The notes under the pieces are model-generated. The model saw only the letters and a list, made by a program, of their open reading frames with translations. It did no database searches and was not told the DNA's origin. From an uncultured Clostridia bacterium (lineage in GTDB: Bacteria; Bacillota; Clostridia; Oscillospirales; CAG-272), in the NCBI GenBank assembly GCA_937893945.1, contig CALCTA010000051.1, positions 1 through 15,156 of the forward strand: 15,156 nt of DNA, in the 5' to 3' direction. Shown piece after piece: positions 1 to 8,188 of this stretch. How positions within the stretch are numbered: position 1 is the first letter of the stretch; each line of letters starts with the position of its first letter. The position numbers and the translations under genes were made by a program.

Positions 1-381
1 AAACGTGCTTTGGCGCTTCTTGAACGCATAGGTCTTTCGGAAAAAGCAGACTCTTATCCCTCCACACTCTCAGGCGGTCAAAAGCAGAGAATTGCGATAG
101 CAAGGGCTCTTGCTATGAGTCCTGATATAATGCTATTTGACGAACCGACATCCGCGCTTGATCCCGAGATGGTTGGCGAGGTGCTTGATCTGATGAAGGA
201 GCTTGCTCTTTCGGGAATGACGATGGTGGTCGTAACTCATGAAATGGGATTTGCACGCGAGGTAGCAGACCGTATCGTATTTATGGCTGATGGAGTTATC
301 GTTGAAGAAGCTCCGCCGAGCGAGTTCTTTACAAATTCTCAAAATCCGAGAGTAAAGCAATTTCTTGATAAGGTGCTTTGA
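1..381 (+). CDS. Amino-acid ABC transporter ATP-binding protein, GlnQ/ArtM type (3' part)
   Basis: This is the C-terminal half of a cytoplasmic ATPase that powers uptake of a polar amino acid. The frame is open from base 1, so the gene begins outside the window and 126 codons remain. The ABC signature LSGGQKQRIAIARAL is present, followed by the Walker B segment IMLFDEPTSALDP, the D-loop, and the switch histidine in VVVTHEMGFA. The GlnQ-family sequence continues through ADRIVFMADG to the C-terminal EEAPPSEFF. The Walker A motif lies upstream of the window. The substrate cannot be fixed from this half; glutamine, glutamate, arginine or cystine are all possible. A TTG at 10 is not the real start because similarity continues upstream of it. 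The gene ends convergent to yajC, with a shared terminator 15 bases downstream. Confidence 0.93.
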   Translation, partial: KRALALLERIGLSEKADSYPSTLSGGQKQRIAIARALAMSPDIMLFDEPTSALDPEMVGEVLDLMKELALSGMTMVVVTHEMGFAREVADRIVFMADGVIVEEAPPSEFFTNSQNPRVKQFLDKVL

Positions 382-396
382 TAAATATAGACAAAT

Positions 397-430
397 AAAA
401 AAACACGAGAATTTTTTCTCGTGTTTTTTT
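397..430. terminator. Bidirectional intrinsic terminator
   Basis: A perfect 15-bp stem pairs 397-411 with 416-430 around a TTTT loop. Its core is ACACGAGAA/TTCTCGTGT, flanked by A-runs on the left and T-runs on the right, so a U tract follows the hairpin on either strand. It lies between the convergent ABC ATPase gene and yajC and probably ends both transcripts. Confidence 0.9.
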
Positions 431-434
431 ATTT

Positions 435-755
435 TTAGTCCTGAGCGTCCTCAGCGTGTACGTCAACATTGCGGACAGCGGTCTTAAGAATTCTTATTTT
501 TGTGCGGTCGTGTCCGGTCTCGATCATAACGGTTTCTTCCTTAATGCTTACGATCTTTCCGATAATTCCGCCGATGGTGGTGATCTCGTCGCCGACCTTA
601 AGGTTGTTTCTCATATCGTTGGTCTCTTTTTCCTGCTTCTTCTGAGGTCTGATCATGAAGAAGTAGAGAGCAACGAACATAAGTACCATAATGAGAATAG
701 GTGCAAGAGACGTGATGTCAAAGGCTGCGTTACAGCCGAAAGGGTTCATAGCCAT
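435..755 (-). CDS. yajC: YajC, Sec translocase accessory subunit
   Basis: YajC is a small single-pass membrane protein that associates with SecDF-YidC and the SecYEG translocon. This copy has 106 residues, typical of the family. A hydrophobic segment spans about residues 15-36 and runs directly into the family signature FFMIRPQKKQEKE. Next comes the conserved soluble domain with LKVGDEITTIGGIIGKI and the KIRILKTAV strand near the end. The ATG at 755 is chosen because AAGGAGT (complement of 761-767) lies about 5-6 bases before it; the second ATG, two codons later, is less well spaced. The usual secD/secF or tgt neighbours are not visible, and the gene has its own promoter and terminator, so it may be monocistronic. 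Confidence 0.95.
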   Translation of the reverse strand: MAMNPFGCNAAFDITSLAPILIMVLMFVALYFFMIRPQKKQEKETNDMRNNLKVGDEITTIGGIIGKIVSIKEETVMIETGHDRTKIRILKTAVRNVDVHAEDAQD

Positions 756-788
756 ATCTAACTCCTTGTTTTTATTATTTACCTATTT

Positions 789-817
789 ATGATAACATAT
801 TTTCCCGATAAATTCAA
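789..817 (-). promoter_or_regulatory. Promoter of yajC
   Basis: On the minus strand, TTGAAT (812-817) and TATCAT (789-794) are separated by 17 bases. A TG one base before the -10 gives an extended -10 element. The site is 34 bases upstream of the yajC start codon. Confidence 0.65.
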
Positions 818-895
818 GTGTAAAATCAAAATTTTATTTTTTTATTCAACGTTAGCAATAAAAAAGCGTGAAAAAACGGGAATTTTATATAATAT

Positions 896-924
896 TTGCG
901 TTTTTCTTAATTATGTGCTATACT
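896..924 (+). promoter_or_regulatory. Promoter of the pilin-like gene
   Basis: A weak -35, TTGCGT (896-901), and a good -10, TATACT (919-924), are 17 bases apart. The extended TG at 916-917 supports it. The start codon follows 39 bases later, after an AGGAG ribosome binding site at 951-955. Confidence 0.6.
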
Positions 925-962
925 CTTGATAGCGCCAAAAAGGCGAAAAAAGGAGAACAGAT

Positions 963-2831
963 ATGAAACAGAAAATCAATCTTAGCAGGAGACATTCAAA
1001 AAGACGAGGCTTTACTATAGTGGAGCTGTTGATCGTCATAGTCGTTATAGCCATACTTGCTGCTGTTCTGATACCAACCTTTGCGGGATTTGTTAGGAAG
1101 GCAAGGATATCATCAAAGACACAAACCGCGCAGAGTGTCAATAAGATACTTTCGATCGAAGAGATATCAGATGACAGACCTATAAGCATGCATAGTGTCG
1201 CAAGATTAATGGAAGAAAACGGATTCGCGCTTGATCAGTTTGTTTCTGACAACGGACTTGTGCTAGTCTGGGATCAGGAGCATAACAGAGTAGCTGTTCT
1301 TGATGCTGGACTTAATAAGGTCTATACTCATGACGGCGCGGAGCTGTCATCCGATAAGACATTAATGTGGCAGGTCGTAACTGAGCTTCCTGAGGATATA
1401 GGCACAAGTATTTATCTTGGAGACGGATTTGCGGAGAGCGAAATCTCTGTTGGCGTTGGAGTAGATGTGGGTGATAATACGGGAGTTAAAAGCATAACCT
1501 ACAACGACAGCGACGAGAATAGCAAAAGCATATTGATCCGTACAAACAGCGATGAAACTGTAACTACGGTAAATAATCATTCCGACAGGATCGATCTGTT
1601 GGGTGTGGGAGGCAAGGTAACTCTTGCAACTACTGAAATAAATCAGGAGAATCAGCTTTCTGTTTGCGAAGAAATCAACGAGCTTGTTATTTATAGTGGA
1701 AATGCCGTGATAAAATCGGGAGCAGAGGTAGATACGATAAGGATACTCTCTCAAAATACAAGCAATGTTTCTCCTGAAATAAAGGATAGTGCCAAGATCA
1801 TAGTAGGAGAGGAGTTTACACTTACTATAGAGGATAATGCACGCGTTGAAAGCATAGTTGATTCTGACGGCAATGAATTCAATTTTACCGAAAACGACAG
1901 CGGAGACAACACTCAAGGTGGAGATAATACCGAAGGTGGAGATAATACCGAAGGCGGAGATAATACCGAAGGTGGAGATAATACCGAAGGTGGAGATAAT
2001 ACCGAAGGTGGAGACAATACCGAAGGCGGAGATAATACCGAAGGTGGAGACAATACCGAAGGCGGAGACAATACCGGGGGCGGAGATAATACCGAGGGTG
2101 GAGACAATACAGAAGGCGGAGACAACACTCAAGGTGGAGAGAATACCGAAGGCGGCAACGAAACTGAGCCTTATTATGACTTCGATGTATTTGATACGAG
2201 CGAGCTATCGGCCCAGGAAGGCAAGGCAACATATATAGTTGAACTAGAAGACTATTATGATAGTATCCAAGCCTCTTTTTCAAAAGGTGGGTACATAATT
2301 TTACTCAAAGACTTGGTGGATTTTTCTGTTCTTCCAATTGAAAGGGATGCAATCATTGATCTTAACGGATATAGTTTAACCAACACAAAGGGAGAGAAAG
2401 CCATGATAACGGTTGAAAAAGGTGCTCATTTGAAAATTATAGATACAAGTCAGGATAAAACAGGAAGTATAGTTACTACTTTCGAGAATACTAATAACAT
2501 AGAGGTTAAGGACGGAGGCATGGTTACTATTTACGGCGGAAATATAAAAGGAGTAAGTGCCGCAATACATATGGGAGAGGGGACAACTGTAACCATCAAA
2601 AGTGGAAGTTTTGAAAACATCGGAAGAAGCTCTCCTGTTATAATTCTGGGAAACTCAAACCTCTATATAAACGACGGAGAATTTAGTTCTCAAACTCAAG
2701 GAAAACCGATGATTTTGCTTAGTGATAAAGCAATAGGCAGCACGGTCATAATAAATGACGGTACTTTCGGAGGCCCTGTCGTGAGTGAAAATTTCAAAAA
2801 TAATCTTATAGATAACCGCACGAATAAATAA
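963..2831 (+). CDS. Prepilin-type surface protein with hexapeptide repeats and beta-helix C-terminus
   Basis: The 622-residue protein starts with a class III (type IV pilin) signal. A basic leader ending in SKRRG is cleaved after Gly16, and the mature N-terminus FTIVELLIVIVVIAIL carries the Glu+5 typical of pilins. It is far longer than a normal pilin (about 150-200 residues). Residues about 60-310 are a beta-rich region of unknown family. Residues 314-402 are Gly-Gly-Asp-Asn-Thr-Glu repeats, an acidic flexible spacer. Residues about 404-622 contain strand-turn runs rich in Gly, Asn, Val and Ile, such as LNGYSLTN and TVTIKSGSFENIG, which look like a right-handed beta-helix or pectin-lyase-like fold. 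AGGAG at 951-955 supports the ATG. No pilus assembly genes are adjacent, so export must rely on a machine elsewhere. The function is unknown; a surface adhesin or minor pilin is an inference. Confidence 0.85.
   Translation: MKQKINLSRRHSKRRGFTIVELLIVIVVIAILAAVLIPTFAGFVRKARISSKTQTAQSVNKILSIEEISDDRPISMHSVARLMEENGFALDQFVSDNGLVLVWDQEHNRVAVLDAGLNKVYTHDGAELSSDKTLMWQVVTELPEDIGTSIYLGDGFAESEISVGVGVDVGDNTGVKSITYNDSDENSKSILIRTNSDETVTTVNNHSDRIDLLGVGGKVTLATTEINQENQLSVCEEINELVIYSGNAVIKSGAEVDTIRILSQNTSNVSPEIKDSAKIIVGEEFTLTIEDNARVESIVDSDGNEFNFTENDSGDNTQGGDNTEGGDNTEGGDNTEGGDNTEGGDNTEGGDNTEGGDNTEGGDNTEGGDNTGGGDNTEGGDNTEGGDNTQGGENTEGGNETEPYYDFDVFDTSELSAQEGKATYIVELEDYYDSIQASFSKGGYIILLKDLVDFSVLPIERDAIIDLNGYSLTNTKGEKAMITVEKGAHLKIIDTSQDKTGSIVTTFENTNNIEVKDGGMVTIYGGNIKGVSAAIHMGEGTTVTIKSGSFENIGRSSPVIILGNSNLYINDGEFSSQTQGKPMILLSDKAIGSTVIINDGTFGGPVVSENFKNNLIDNRTNK
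1902..2168 (+). repeat. 18-bp in-frame tandem repeat (hexapeptide coding minisatellite)
   Basis: The unit GGTGGAGATAATACCGAA repeats 14 times from 1917 to 2168, after a partial unit at 1902-1916. It encodes mostly GGDNTE. Variants are one GGDNTG (2061-2078), a GDNTQ at the left edge, a GGDNTQ at 2115-2132, one GGENTE and a degenerate GGNETE at the right edge. Synonymous differences (ggt/ggc, gat/gac, gaa/gag) distinguish the copies. The period is a multiple of three, so gain or loss of units keeps the frame. Confidence 0.95.
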
Positions 2832-2875
2832 GAGCAAATTTTATTGGATAAAGATCACTTTTGCGCAAAATTCGA

Positions 2876-2904
2876 TTGACAGACGAGGGAAATCGTGCTA
2901 CAAT
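2876..2904 (+). promoter_or_regulatory. Strong promoter of the TerB/ATPase/helicase operon
   Basis: A perfect TTGACA (2876-2881) is followed after 17 bases by TACAAT (2899-2904). TG at 2896-2897 makes it an extended -10. It is the best sigma-A match in the window and lies about 50 bases before the first gene of the cassette. The palindrome TTTTGCGCAAAA (2859-2870) sits 5 bases upstream of the -35. Confidence 0.8.
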
Positions 2905-2952
2905 AAAAGAATAAGAAGATTACTGATCTGCGTTAAAAAGGGGGTGTGCGGC

Positions 2953-4578
2953 TTGAGCGAAAGCAACGGTCAGAAGAAAAATAGAATGGACGAGCTTGAC
3001 GAGTTTTGGGATATTTCCTCACTCGTTCCTAAAAAAAGCGTCTCACCGTACCGCAATACATCTACCGATACCTCTGCGAAGGATATAAGCGTTGCGTCTA
3101 TATCTACCGAACAAAAAAGCGCAGAGCAGAGCACGGTAATAAAAAGATACGTAAACCCCTTGCATTACGAGCAAAAGAAGATAAGGCGGGAGTCATTTGA
3201 ATCTACCGAAAGCTATTATCCCGAAAATTCGCTTTTACACAAGGTAACTCTCAAGAAGCGCAAGAGTGAGTATCAGCTTTATGAGGAGTTTTTGGCAGAT
3301 GCGATAAGATATAAGGATACAGCTGCCTATGAATGTGAATTTGCACCCTACTACTCGTACGTTCCTCAATATAATCAGCTAAACCGGGCTCAGCTTGACT
3401 ATTATCTCTGGTGGCGAAAGCGCTTCAGAGAGGGAGTTTTTATAAAAATAGATTATAGTTATATTCTGCTATATATCTTTGAACTGATAAATCTTGGTGA
3501 TCGTCAGGACGTGAAATGGGCGCAGGAGCAGTTGGCGGAGCTGTGGAACGTTTATCATAGCGAGTATGCCGCGCTCGCATCAAAGCTTGCAACCTGGATA
3601 TGTGATTTCAGCCTTATACACAGATTGTCGGCACCCGAAAATATCAAGCATAGCGTAGGTAGGCGCGTACCTGCGCTTAAGGAATTTTATCTCCATATGC
3701 CCAAGGGTGATTACGAGGGATGCGCGCGCTCGCTTATAAAGTACGCTACTGAATACGACTACAAGACAAGTAAGTTCGCAAAAGAGCCCAATATCGACAT
3801 TTTTGATAAGCATATTTTCGGTGCGATGCTTGTGGCAGTCAGATTTTATTCAAAGGACGGTGCGCTTCTATCAGAGCTTTCCTCAGAGGACAGCAAGCTC
3901 GTGCGCAATAGCTTTGAGGGGGCTCTGTGCGTGAGCTCCGAGCGGTTTGAGATAGAAGTCAAATATTGCTCCTTCTCTCGCTCAAACGAGCTTAGATACA
4001 TCCTTGGCGATATCGTGAAATATTCGGAAAACAAAATACGTACGTATCTTGGCGTAAAGTCCAAGCTCTCTGTATATTCGGTAAGTGGAGAATTGCAGAA
4101 GGCTATAGATGCTTACTTTGAGGCGACGCTTTTCAGCAAGCCTAAAATATCGCAAAAGAAAGAGGAAAAGCACGAGTACGACGTGCTGTACGATCTCCCT
4201 AAAAACGAATTCTCACTTGACAGAGCAAAGCAGATAGAGGAAGCGTCCTGGGGCGTTACTAAAGACCTTATCTCCGCATTTGACGCTGAGACGCTCGCTC
4301 CTGAGCCTGAACTCGAGCCTATACTTAAACAGGAGAAAAATGAGGAAAACGGAGATGCTACGCTGAGAGAAGCGCTTAGGGAATATCTTGCGTTTGTCGA
4401 TGCTCTGAAGCGTGGAGATCAGAGCGTGTGCCGAAGCATTGCCGCAGAGACAGGAAAGTTGTTTGACGGCGTGGTTGACGAGATAAACGAGATAGCAGTT
4501 GAGGTTATAGGCGACGTTCTTATTGAAGAGGGCGATGACGGATTTGAGGTCCTTGATTGCTACAGAGATCTAATATAA
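2953..4578 (+). CDS. TerB-N / TerB-C domain protein, first gene of candidate defence operon
   Basis: This is a predicted soluble protein of 541 residues. After a low-complexity, probably disordered N-terminus (about 1-70), residues about 75-385 match my memory of the TerB-N family, with YYSYVPQYNQLNRAQLDYYL (from residue 133), WWRKRFREG, and the helix DYSYILLYIFELIN. Residues about 410-541 resemble TerB-C: LDRAKQIEEASWGV, then the end block with INEIAVEVIGDVLIEEGDD and a final DCYRDLI. No central TerB metal-binding domain is evident. I chose the TTG at 2953 because AAGGGGGTG (2938-2946) lies upstream at good spacing; a GTG at 2944 overlaps that site. TerB-N/TerB-C proteins are linked by comparative genomics to stress and phage-resistance systems. 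The name does not imply tellurite resistance. The ATPase gene follows after 21 bases. Confidence 0.75.
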   Translation: MSESNGQKKNRMDELDEFWDISSLVPKKSVSPYRNTSTDTSAKDISVASISTEQKSAEQSTVIKRYVNPLHYEQKKIRRESFESTESYYPENSLLHKVTLKKRKSEYQLYEEFLADAIRYKDTAAYECEFAPYYSYVPQYNQLNRAQLDYYLWWRKRFREGVFIKIDYSYILLYIFELINLGDRQDVKWAQEQLAELWNVYHSEYAALASKLATWICDFSLIHRLSAPENIKHSVGRRVPALKEFYLHMPKGDYEGCARSLIKYATEYDYKTSKFAKEPNIDIFDKHIFGAMLVAVRFYSKDGALLSELSSEDSKLVRNSFEGALCVSSERFEIEVKYCSFSRSNELRYILGDIVKYSENKIRTYLGVKSKLSVYSVSGELQKAIDAYFEATLFSKPKISQKKEEKHEYDVLYDLPKNEFSLDRAKQIEEASWGVTKDLISAFDAETLAPEPELEPILKQEKNEENGDATLREALREYLAFVDALKRGDQSVCRSIAAETGKLFDGVVDEINEIAVEVIGDVLIEEGDDGFEVLDCYRDLI

Positions 4579-4599
4579 TCAAAGAAAAGAGAGTGCATA

Positions 4600-5958
4600 A
4601 TGAACGCAGAAATTGATGTAAATAAAATACCAAAGAGAATATTGAATTCGCTTTTGCTTTCGGTGTCGGCGGGTGTCGTTCCGCGAATAGGTGCGCCGTA
4701 TATTGCTATAGGTAGGCAAGATGAGATAAGCGCGCTTCTTTCGGACCTTGAGCAGATAAACGAGGGAGCGGGAACTATGAGATTTATCATAGGCAGATAC
4801 GGAAGCGGCAAGAGCTTCCTTATCCAGCTCATACGTGGCTACGCTCTTGAACAAAACTTTATTACGGCAGACGCCGATCTTTCACCCGAGCGCCGTCTTT
4901 ACGGAACCTCGGGTAGTGGCGTGGCGACCTATCGAGAACTTATAAAGAATATGGCGTCAAAATCCTCTCCTGACGGCGCGGCTCTTCCCAAAATAATCGC
5001 GCGTTGGATAGATATGCTTCGTGCTGAACTCGTATCTTCGGGTGTTTCTCCCGATAGCGCCGAATTTTCGGACAGACTTAATCTTCTTGCTCACGATAAG
5101 CTTCGCGAGGTTGAGGATATGGTTGGCGGATTTGATTTTTCGCGAGTTATCAGCAAATATTATCTCGCTCACATAAATGGAGACGACGAGCAGAAGAGCG
5201 CGTGCCTACGTTGGCTCAGGGGCGAATATTCTACCAAGACCGAAGCAAGAGCCACTCTCGGCTTCTCAGTATCTGTTATCATAGACGATGACAACTGGTA
5301 CGATTTTCTCAAGCTTTGGGCAGTTCTTGTGCGATTTATGGGATATCGCGGACTTGTTGTATTTATTGACGAGTGTGTAAATCTCTATAAGATAACTCAC
5401 AGAGTCAGCAGAGAAAACAACTATGAGAAGATACTCTCAATGTTTAACGATACGCTTCAGGGACGAGCGCCCGGACTTGCGCTTGTGCTTGGCGGCACTC
5501 CTCAGTTTATGGATGATCAAAGACGCGGACTTTTCAGCTACGAGGCTCTGCGAAGCCGCCTTTGCGACAGCAGATTTTCCTCTGAGGGATATAAAAATCT
5601 CGTAGGTCCTGTTATTCGGCTGAAGCGTCTCAGCGACGACGAGCTTTTCGCTCTCATTTCAAGGATCACCAAGCTCTACGCTGTAAATTACGGCATTGAG
5701 CCGAGAATAAGCGAGGAGCAGATGGTGGAATTCTTAAATAAATCTCTCGGTCGTGCTGGAGCGGACAGTATGATAACACCGCGTGAGATGCTTCGCGATT
5801 ATATGACCGTTCTGAATATCCTTATGCAGAATGAAAAGGTTACCTTTGAACAGATAATGGCAAGAAACGGTGGATCTGAGCCCGAGCCCGTGGCAGAGAA
5901 CGAAGATGAAATACCCGCTCCCCAAAAGACCTTTTCGGCGGCTGATATAGAATTTTAA
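4600..5958 (+). CDS. BrxD-like AAA ATPase (BREX-associated, DUF2791 family)
   Basis: This is a 452-residue P-loop ATPase. Visible motifs are Walker A GRYGSGKS (65-72), the family block ADADLSPERRLYGT just after it, Walker B GLVVFIDE (251-258), a sensor-like segment LALVLGGTPQF (293-303), and an arginine-rich RRGLFSYEALRSRL (308-321) suited to an arginine finger. The order and spacing fit the family that includes BrxD of type 2 BREX. These are thought to act as oligomeric ATPases on DNA beside a helicase. The C-terminal 40 residues are acidic and probably disordered. The ATG has only a weak ribosome binding site (AAGAGAG), so translation may be coupled to the gene upstream. The helicase gene begins 19 bases after its stop. 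Confidence 0.85.
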   Translation: MNAEIDVNKIPKRILNSLLLSVSAGVVPRIGAPYIAIGRQDEISALLSDLEQINEGAGTMRFIIGRYGSGKSFLIQLIRGYALEQNFITADADLSPERRLYGTSGSGVATYRELIKNMASKSSPDGAALPKIIARWIDMLRAELVSSGVSPDSAEFSDRLNLLAHDKLREVEDMVGGFDFSRVISKYYLAHINGDDEQKSACLRWLRGEYSTKTEARATLGFSVSVIIDDDNWYDFLKLWAVLVRFMGYRGLVVFIDECVNLYKITHRVSRENNYEKILSMFNDTLQGRAPGLALVLGGTPQFMDDQRRGLFSYEALRSRLCDSRFSSEGYKNLVGPVIRLKRLSDDELFALISRITKLYAVNYGIEPRISEEQMVEFLNKSLGRAGADSMITPREMLRDYMTVLNILMQNEKVTFEQIMARNGGSEPEPVAENEDEIPAPQKTFSAADIEF

Positions 5959-5977
5959 ATTATTTGTGGAGGAAAAA

Positions 5978-8188
5978 ATGGCGCAAGCGGAATATATTTT
6001 TGAGCGATTTCCGTCCTTTATCAAGGAATTTATATATTCTCACTCCTGGGAGACCTTGAGAGAGGTTCAGATAGCGGCGGCACAGACGCTCTTTGAGACG
6101 GATAATAACCTTCTGCTTACCTCTTCAACCGCAAGCGGCAAGACAGAGGCGGCGTTTTTTCCTATACTTACAGACATTTACGAAAATCCGCCTGCAAGCA
6201 TTGGCGTCCTTTATATAGCTCCGTTGAAGAGCCTTATAAATGATCAGTTCTACCGAATTGAAGAGTTGCTTGACGAGACCGATATAAGAGTTACGCATTG
6301 GCACGGCGACGTGGCACAGTCAAAGAAGAGAAAGCTTCTTGAACACCCCGAAGGTATTCTTCAGATAACCCCCGAGTCGCTCGAGGCTATGCTCATAAAT
6401 CGCCATAACGATATCAAGCGCCTTTTTGGCGATCTACGTTACGTGGTGCTTGACGAGGTGCATACGCTCACGGGAACAGACCGTGGAAATCAGATACTTT
6501 GTCAACTTTCGCGCATTGAGCAGGTAATAGGCAGAAGTCCGCGTAGGGTAGGACTTTCTGCAACCGTGGGAGATGCGGAGAAGGTAGCTATTTGGCTGGG
6601 TGCGGGAACTAAGCGTCTTACTGACGTTCCGATGTTTGATAACGAAAAAATACGCTGGCGTCTTGGTATGGAGCATTTTTATATACAGAACAGCTCCTTC
6701 TCGCAGTCGCCAAATGCCGACGAGAATAAAAAATCGCACAAGGCGTCGCTTGACGCGGGCTATGAATATGCCTATGACTGCGTAGTAGGACAAAAGTCGC
6801 TCGTTTTTTCAAATTCCCGTGAGGAGACCGAATATGTATGCGCGACGCTCAGACAGATAGCCAAGAAGCGAGGCGAGCGCGATATATTCCTCATACACCA
6901 CGGAAATCTCTCGGCGGCTCTGCGCGAGGAAGCCGAGATAAAGATGAAAAACGAGGAAACTCATGCGGTTACCTGTGCTACGGTTACTATGGAGCTCGGA
7001 GTTGATATAGGCAGACTTGAGCGAATATTGCAGATAGATTCGCCGCATAGCGTATCCGCATTTTTGCAAAGACTCGGACGCTCGGGCAGGCGCGGACAGC
7101 CGCCTGAGATGATGTTCGTTTTCAGAGAGGAAGAGCCGCTTCCAAACGCGCCTCTCACCGAGCTTATCCCGTGGAATCTCATTCAGGCAATAGCTATAGT
7201 TCAGCTTTATATTGAGGAACGCTTTATCGAACCCCCGAGCAAGAAGAAAGAGCCGTATAGCCTCTTATTCCACCAGACGCTCTCAACGCTTGCTTCCTTT
7301 GGTGAAATGACCGCCAAGGAGCTTGGTGAGAGGATGCTTGCGCTCCCGCCATTCAGAAACGTTTCAAGAGAAGCCTACAGGACCTTGCTTGTCTCAATGC
7401 TCAATAACGATATGCTTGAGATGACCGAGGAAAAAGGGCTTATAGTAGGACTTGCGGGGGAGAGATTGCTCGCAAGCTTTAAGTTCTACGCTGTGTTCAG
7501 CGATAGCGAGGATTACACCGTCAGATGTGAATCCGAGGAGATAGGCACGATAACCACCGCACCGCCCGTTGGAGACAGATTTGCTCTTGCAGGTCGCGTT
7601 TGGGAGGTGCTTGAGCTTGATATGCCGCACAAGCTGATATTCGTCAAGGGCGTTGAGGGTAAAATGGAAGTCTCGTGGCCCGGAAAATACGGCGAGATAC
7701 ACACGAAGATCCTTGAGAGAATGAAGCAGGTTCTCGCAGAGGATACAGTCTATCCGTATCTCAAGGAGAACGCGCGTTACCGCTTGAAGAAGGCAAGACA
7801 TACCGCGAGAAATACGGGAATGCTTGAGCATAACACGATACATCTCGGCGGATTTAACTACTGTATGTTCCCATGGCTCGGAACACGCTCTTTCAGAACG
7901 CTTAAGCGGATGCTCTCGATTGTCGCTCCAGAATTTGCAATATCGGGTATTGAGAGCGGTGGCTCGTGTTATATAACCTTCCGTATGGAAAGGGGAAGTG
8001 CGGACGAGCTTGAGCACCGCCTTGCTTCTGCCTTTGCTTCCTTGCAGACTACCGATATGCTTGTCTCTCAAAAGGAGCTTCCCGTGTTTGAAAAATACGA
8101 CGAGTATATTCCCGCAGAGCTGCTCAGAAGCGCATTTGCAAGGGATCGCCTCGACCTATGCGAGATAAAGGCGAGAATAGCCAAATAA
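5978..8188 (+). CDS. BrxHI-like superfamily 2 helicase (Lhr-type DEVH box)
   Basis: This is a 736-residue ATP-dependent nucleic-acid helicase. Two RecA-like domains fill residues about 1-410: LREVQ (27-31), Walker A SSTASGKT (49-56), motif Ia IAPLKSLIND, motif II DEVH (159-162), motif III SAT (194-196), and motif VI QRLGRSGRRG (364-373). The remaining ~320 residues resemble the winged-helix and beta-rich part of the Lhr core. This fits BrxHI of type 2 BREX rather than a full-length (about 1,400-residue) Lhr. The ATG at 5978 is preferred over the GTG at 5966 because GGAGG (5968-5972) then sits 5 bases upstream, whereas the GTG would overlap its own ribosome binding site. It is the last gene of the cassette; I see no convincing terminator after it. 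Confidence 0.88.
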   Translation: MAQAEYIFERFPSFIKEFIYSHSWETLREVQIAAAQTLFETDNNLLLTSSTASGKTEAAFFPILTDIYENPPASIGVLYIAPLKSLINDQFYRIEELLDETDIRVTHWHGDVAQSKKRKLLEHPEGILQITPESLEAMLINRHNDIKRLFGDLRYVVLDEVHTLTGTDRGNQILCQLSRIEQVIGRSPRRVGLSATVGDAEKVAIWLGAGTKRLTDVPMFDNEKIRWRLGMEHFYIQNSSFSQSPNADENKKSHKASLDAGYEYAYDCVVGQKSLVFSNSREETEYVCATLRQIAKKRGERDIFLIHHGNLSAALREEAEIKMKNEETHAVTCATVTMELGVDIGRLERILQIDSPHSVSAFLQRLGRSGRRGQPPEMMFVFREEEPLPNAPLTELIPWNLIQAIAIVQLYIEERFIEPPSKKKEPYSLLFHQTLSTLASFGEMTAKELGERMLALPPFRNVSREAYRTLLVSMLNNDMLEMTEEKGLIVGLAGERLLASFKFYAVFSDSEDYTVRCESEEIGTITTAPPVGDRFALAGRVWEVLELDMPHKLIFVKGVEGKMEVSWPGKYGEIHTKILERMKQVLAEDTVYPYLKENARYRLKKARHTARNTGMLEHNTIHLGGFNYCMFPWLGTRSFRTLKRMLSIVAPEFAISGIESGGSCYITFRMERGSADELEHRLASAFASLQTTDMLVSQKELPVFEKYDEYIPAELLRSAFARDRLDLCEIKARIAK

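Noticed and set aside
933..945. CGCC/GGCG hairpin before the pilin ribosome binding site as a regulatory element
   Set aside because: A 4-bp stem is too short to distinguish from chance.
1902..2168. CRISPR-like array
   Set aside because: The repeats are directly abutting 18-bp coding units with no unique spacers and no cas genes.
1362..2283. Long minus-strand and alternate-frame ORFs across the 18-bp repeat
   Set aside because: They are products of the repeat's periodicity opposite a well-supported gene with signal, ribosome binding site and promoter. Their translations are low-complexity repeats without a start context.
2953..4578. Tellurite resistance determinant
   Set aside because: Only TerB-N and TerB-C flanking domains are seen. 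No TerB core, TerC, TerD or TerZ is present, so resistance to tellurite is not supported.
5966..5977. GTG start of the helicase at 5966
   Set aside because: The GTG overlaps the GGAGG ribosome binding site that correctly serves the ATG at 5978.
2953..8188. Complete BREX or DISARM system
   Set aside because: No methyltransferase, PglZ phosphatase, BrxC, DrmB or nuclease gene lies within the window; only accessory-type ATPase and helicase are present.
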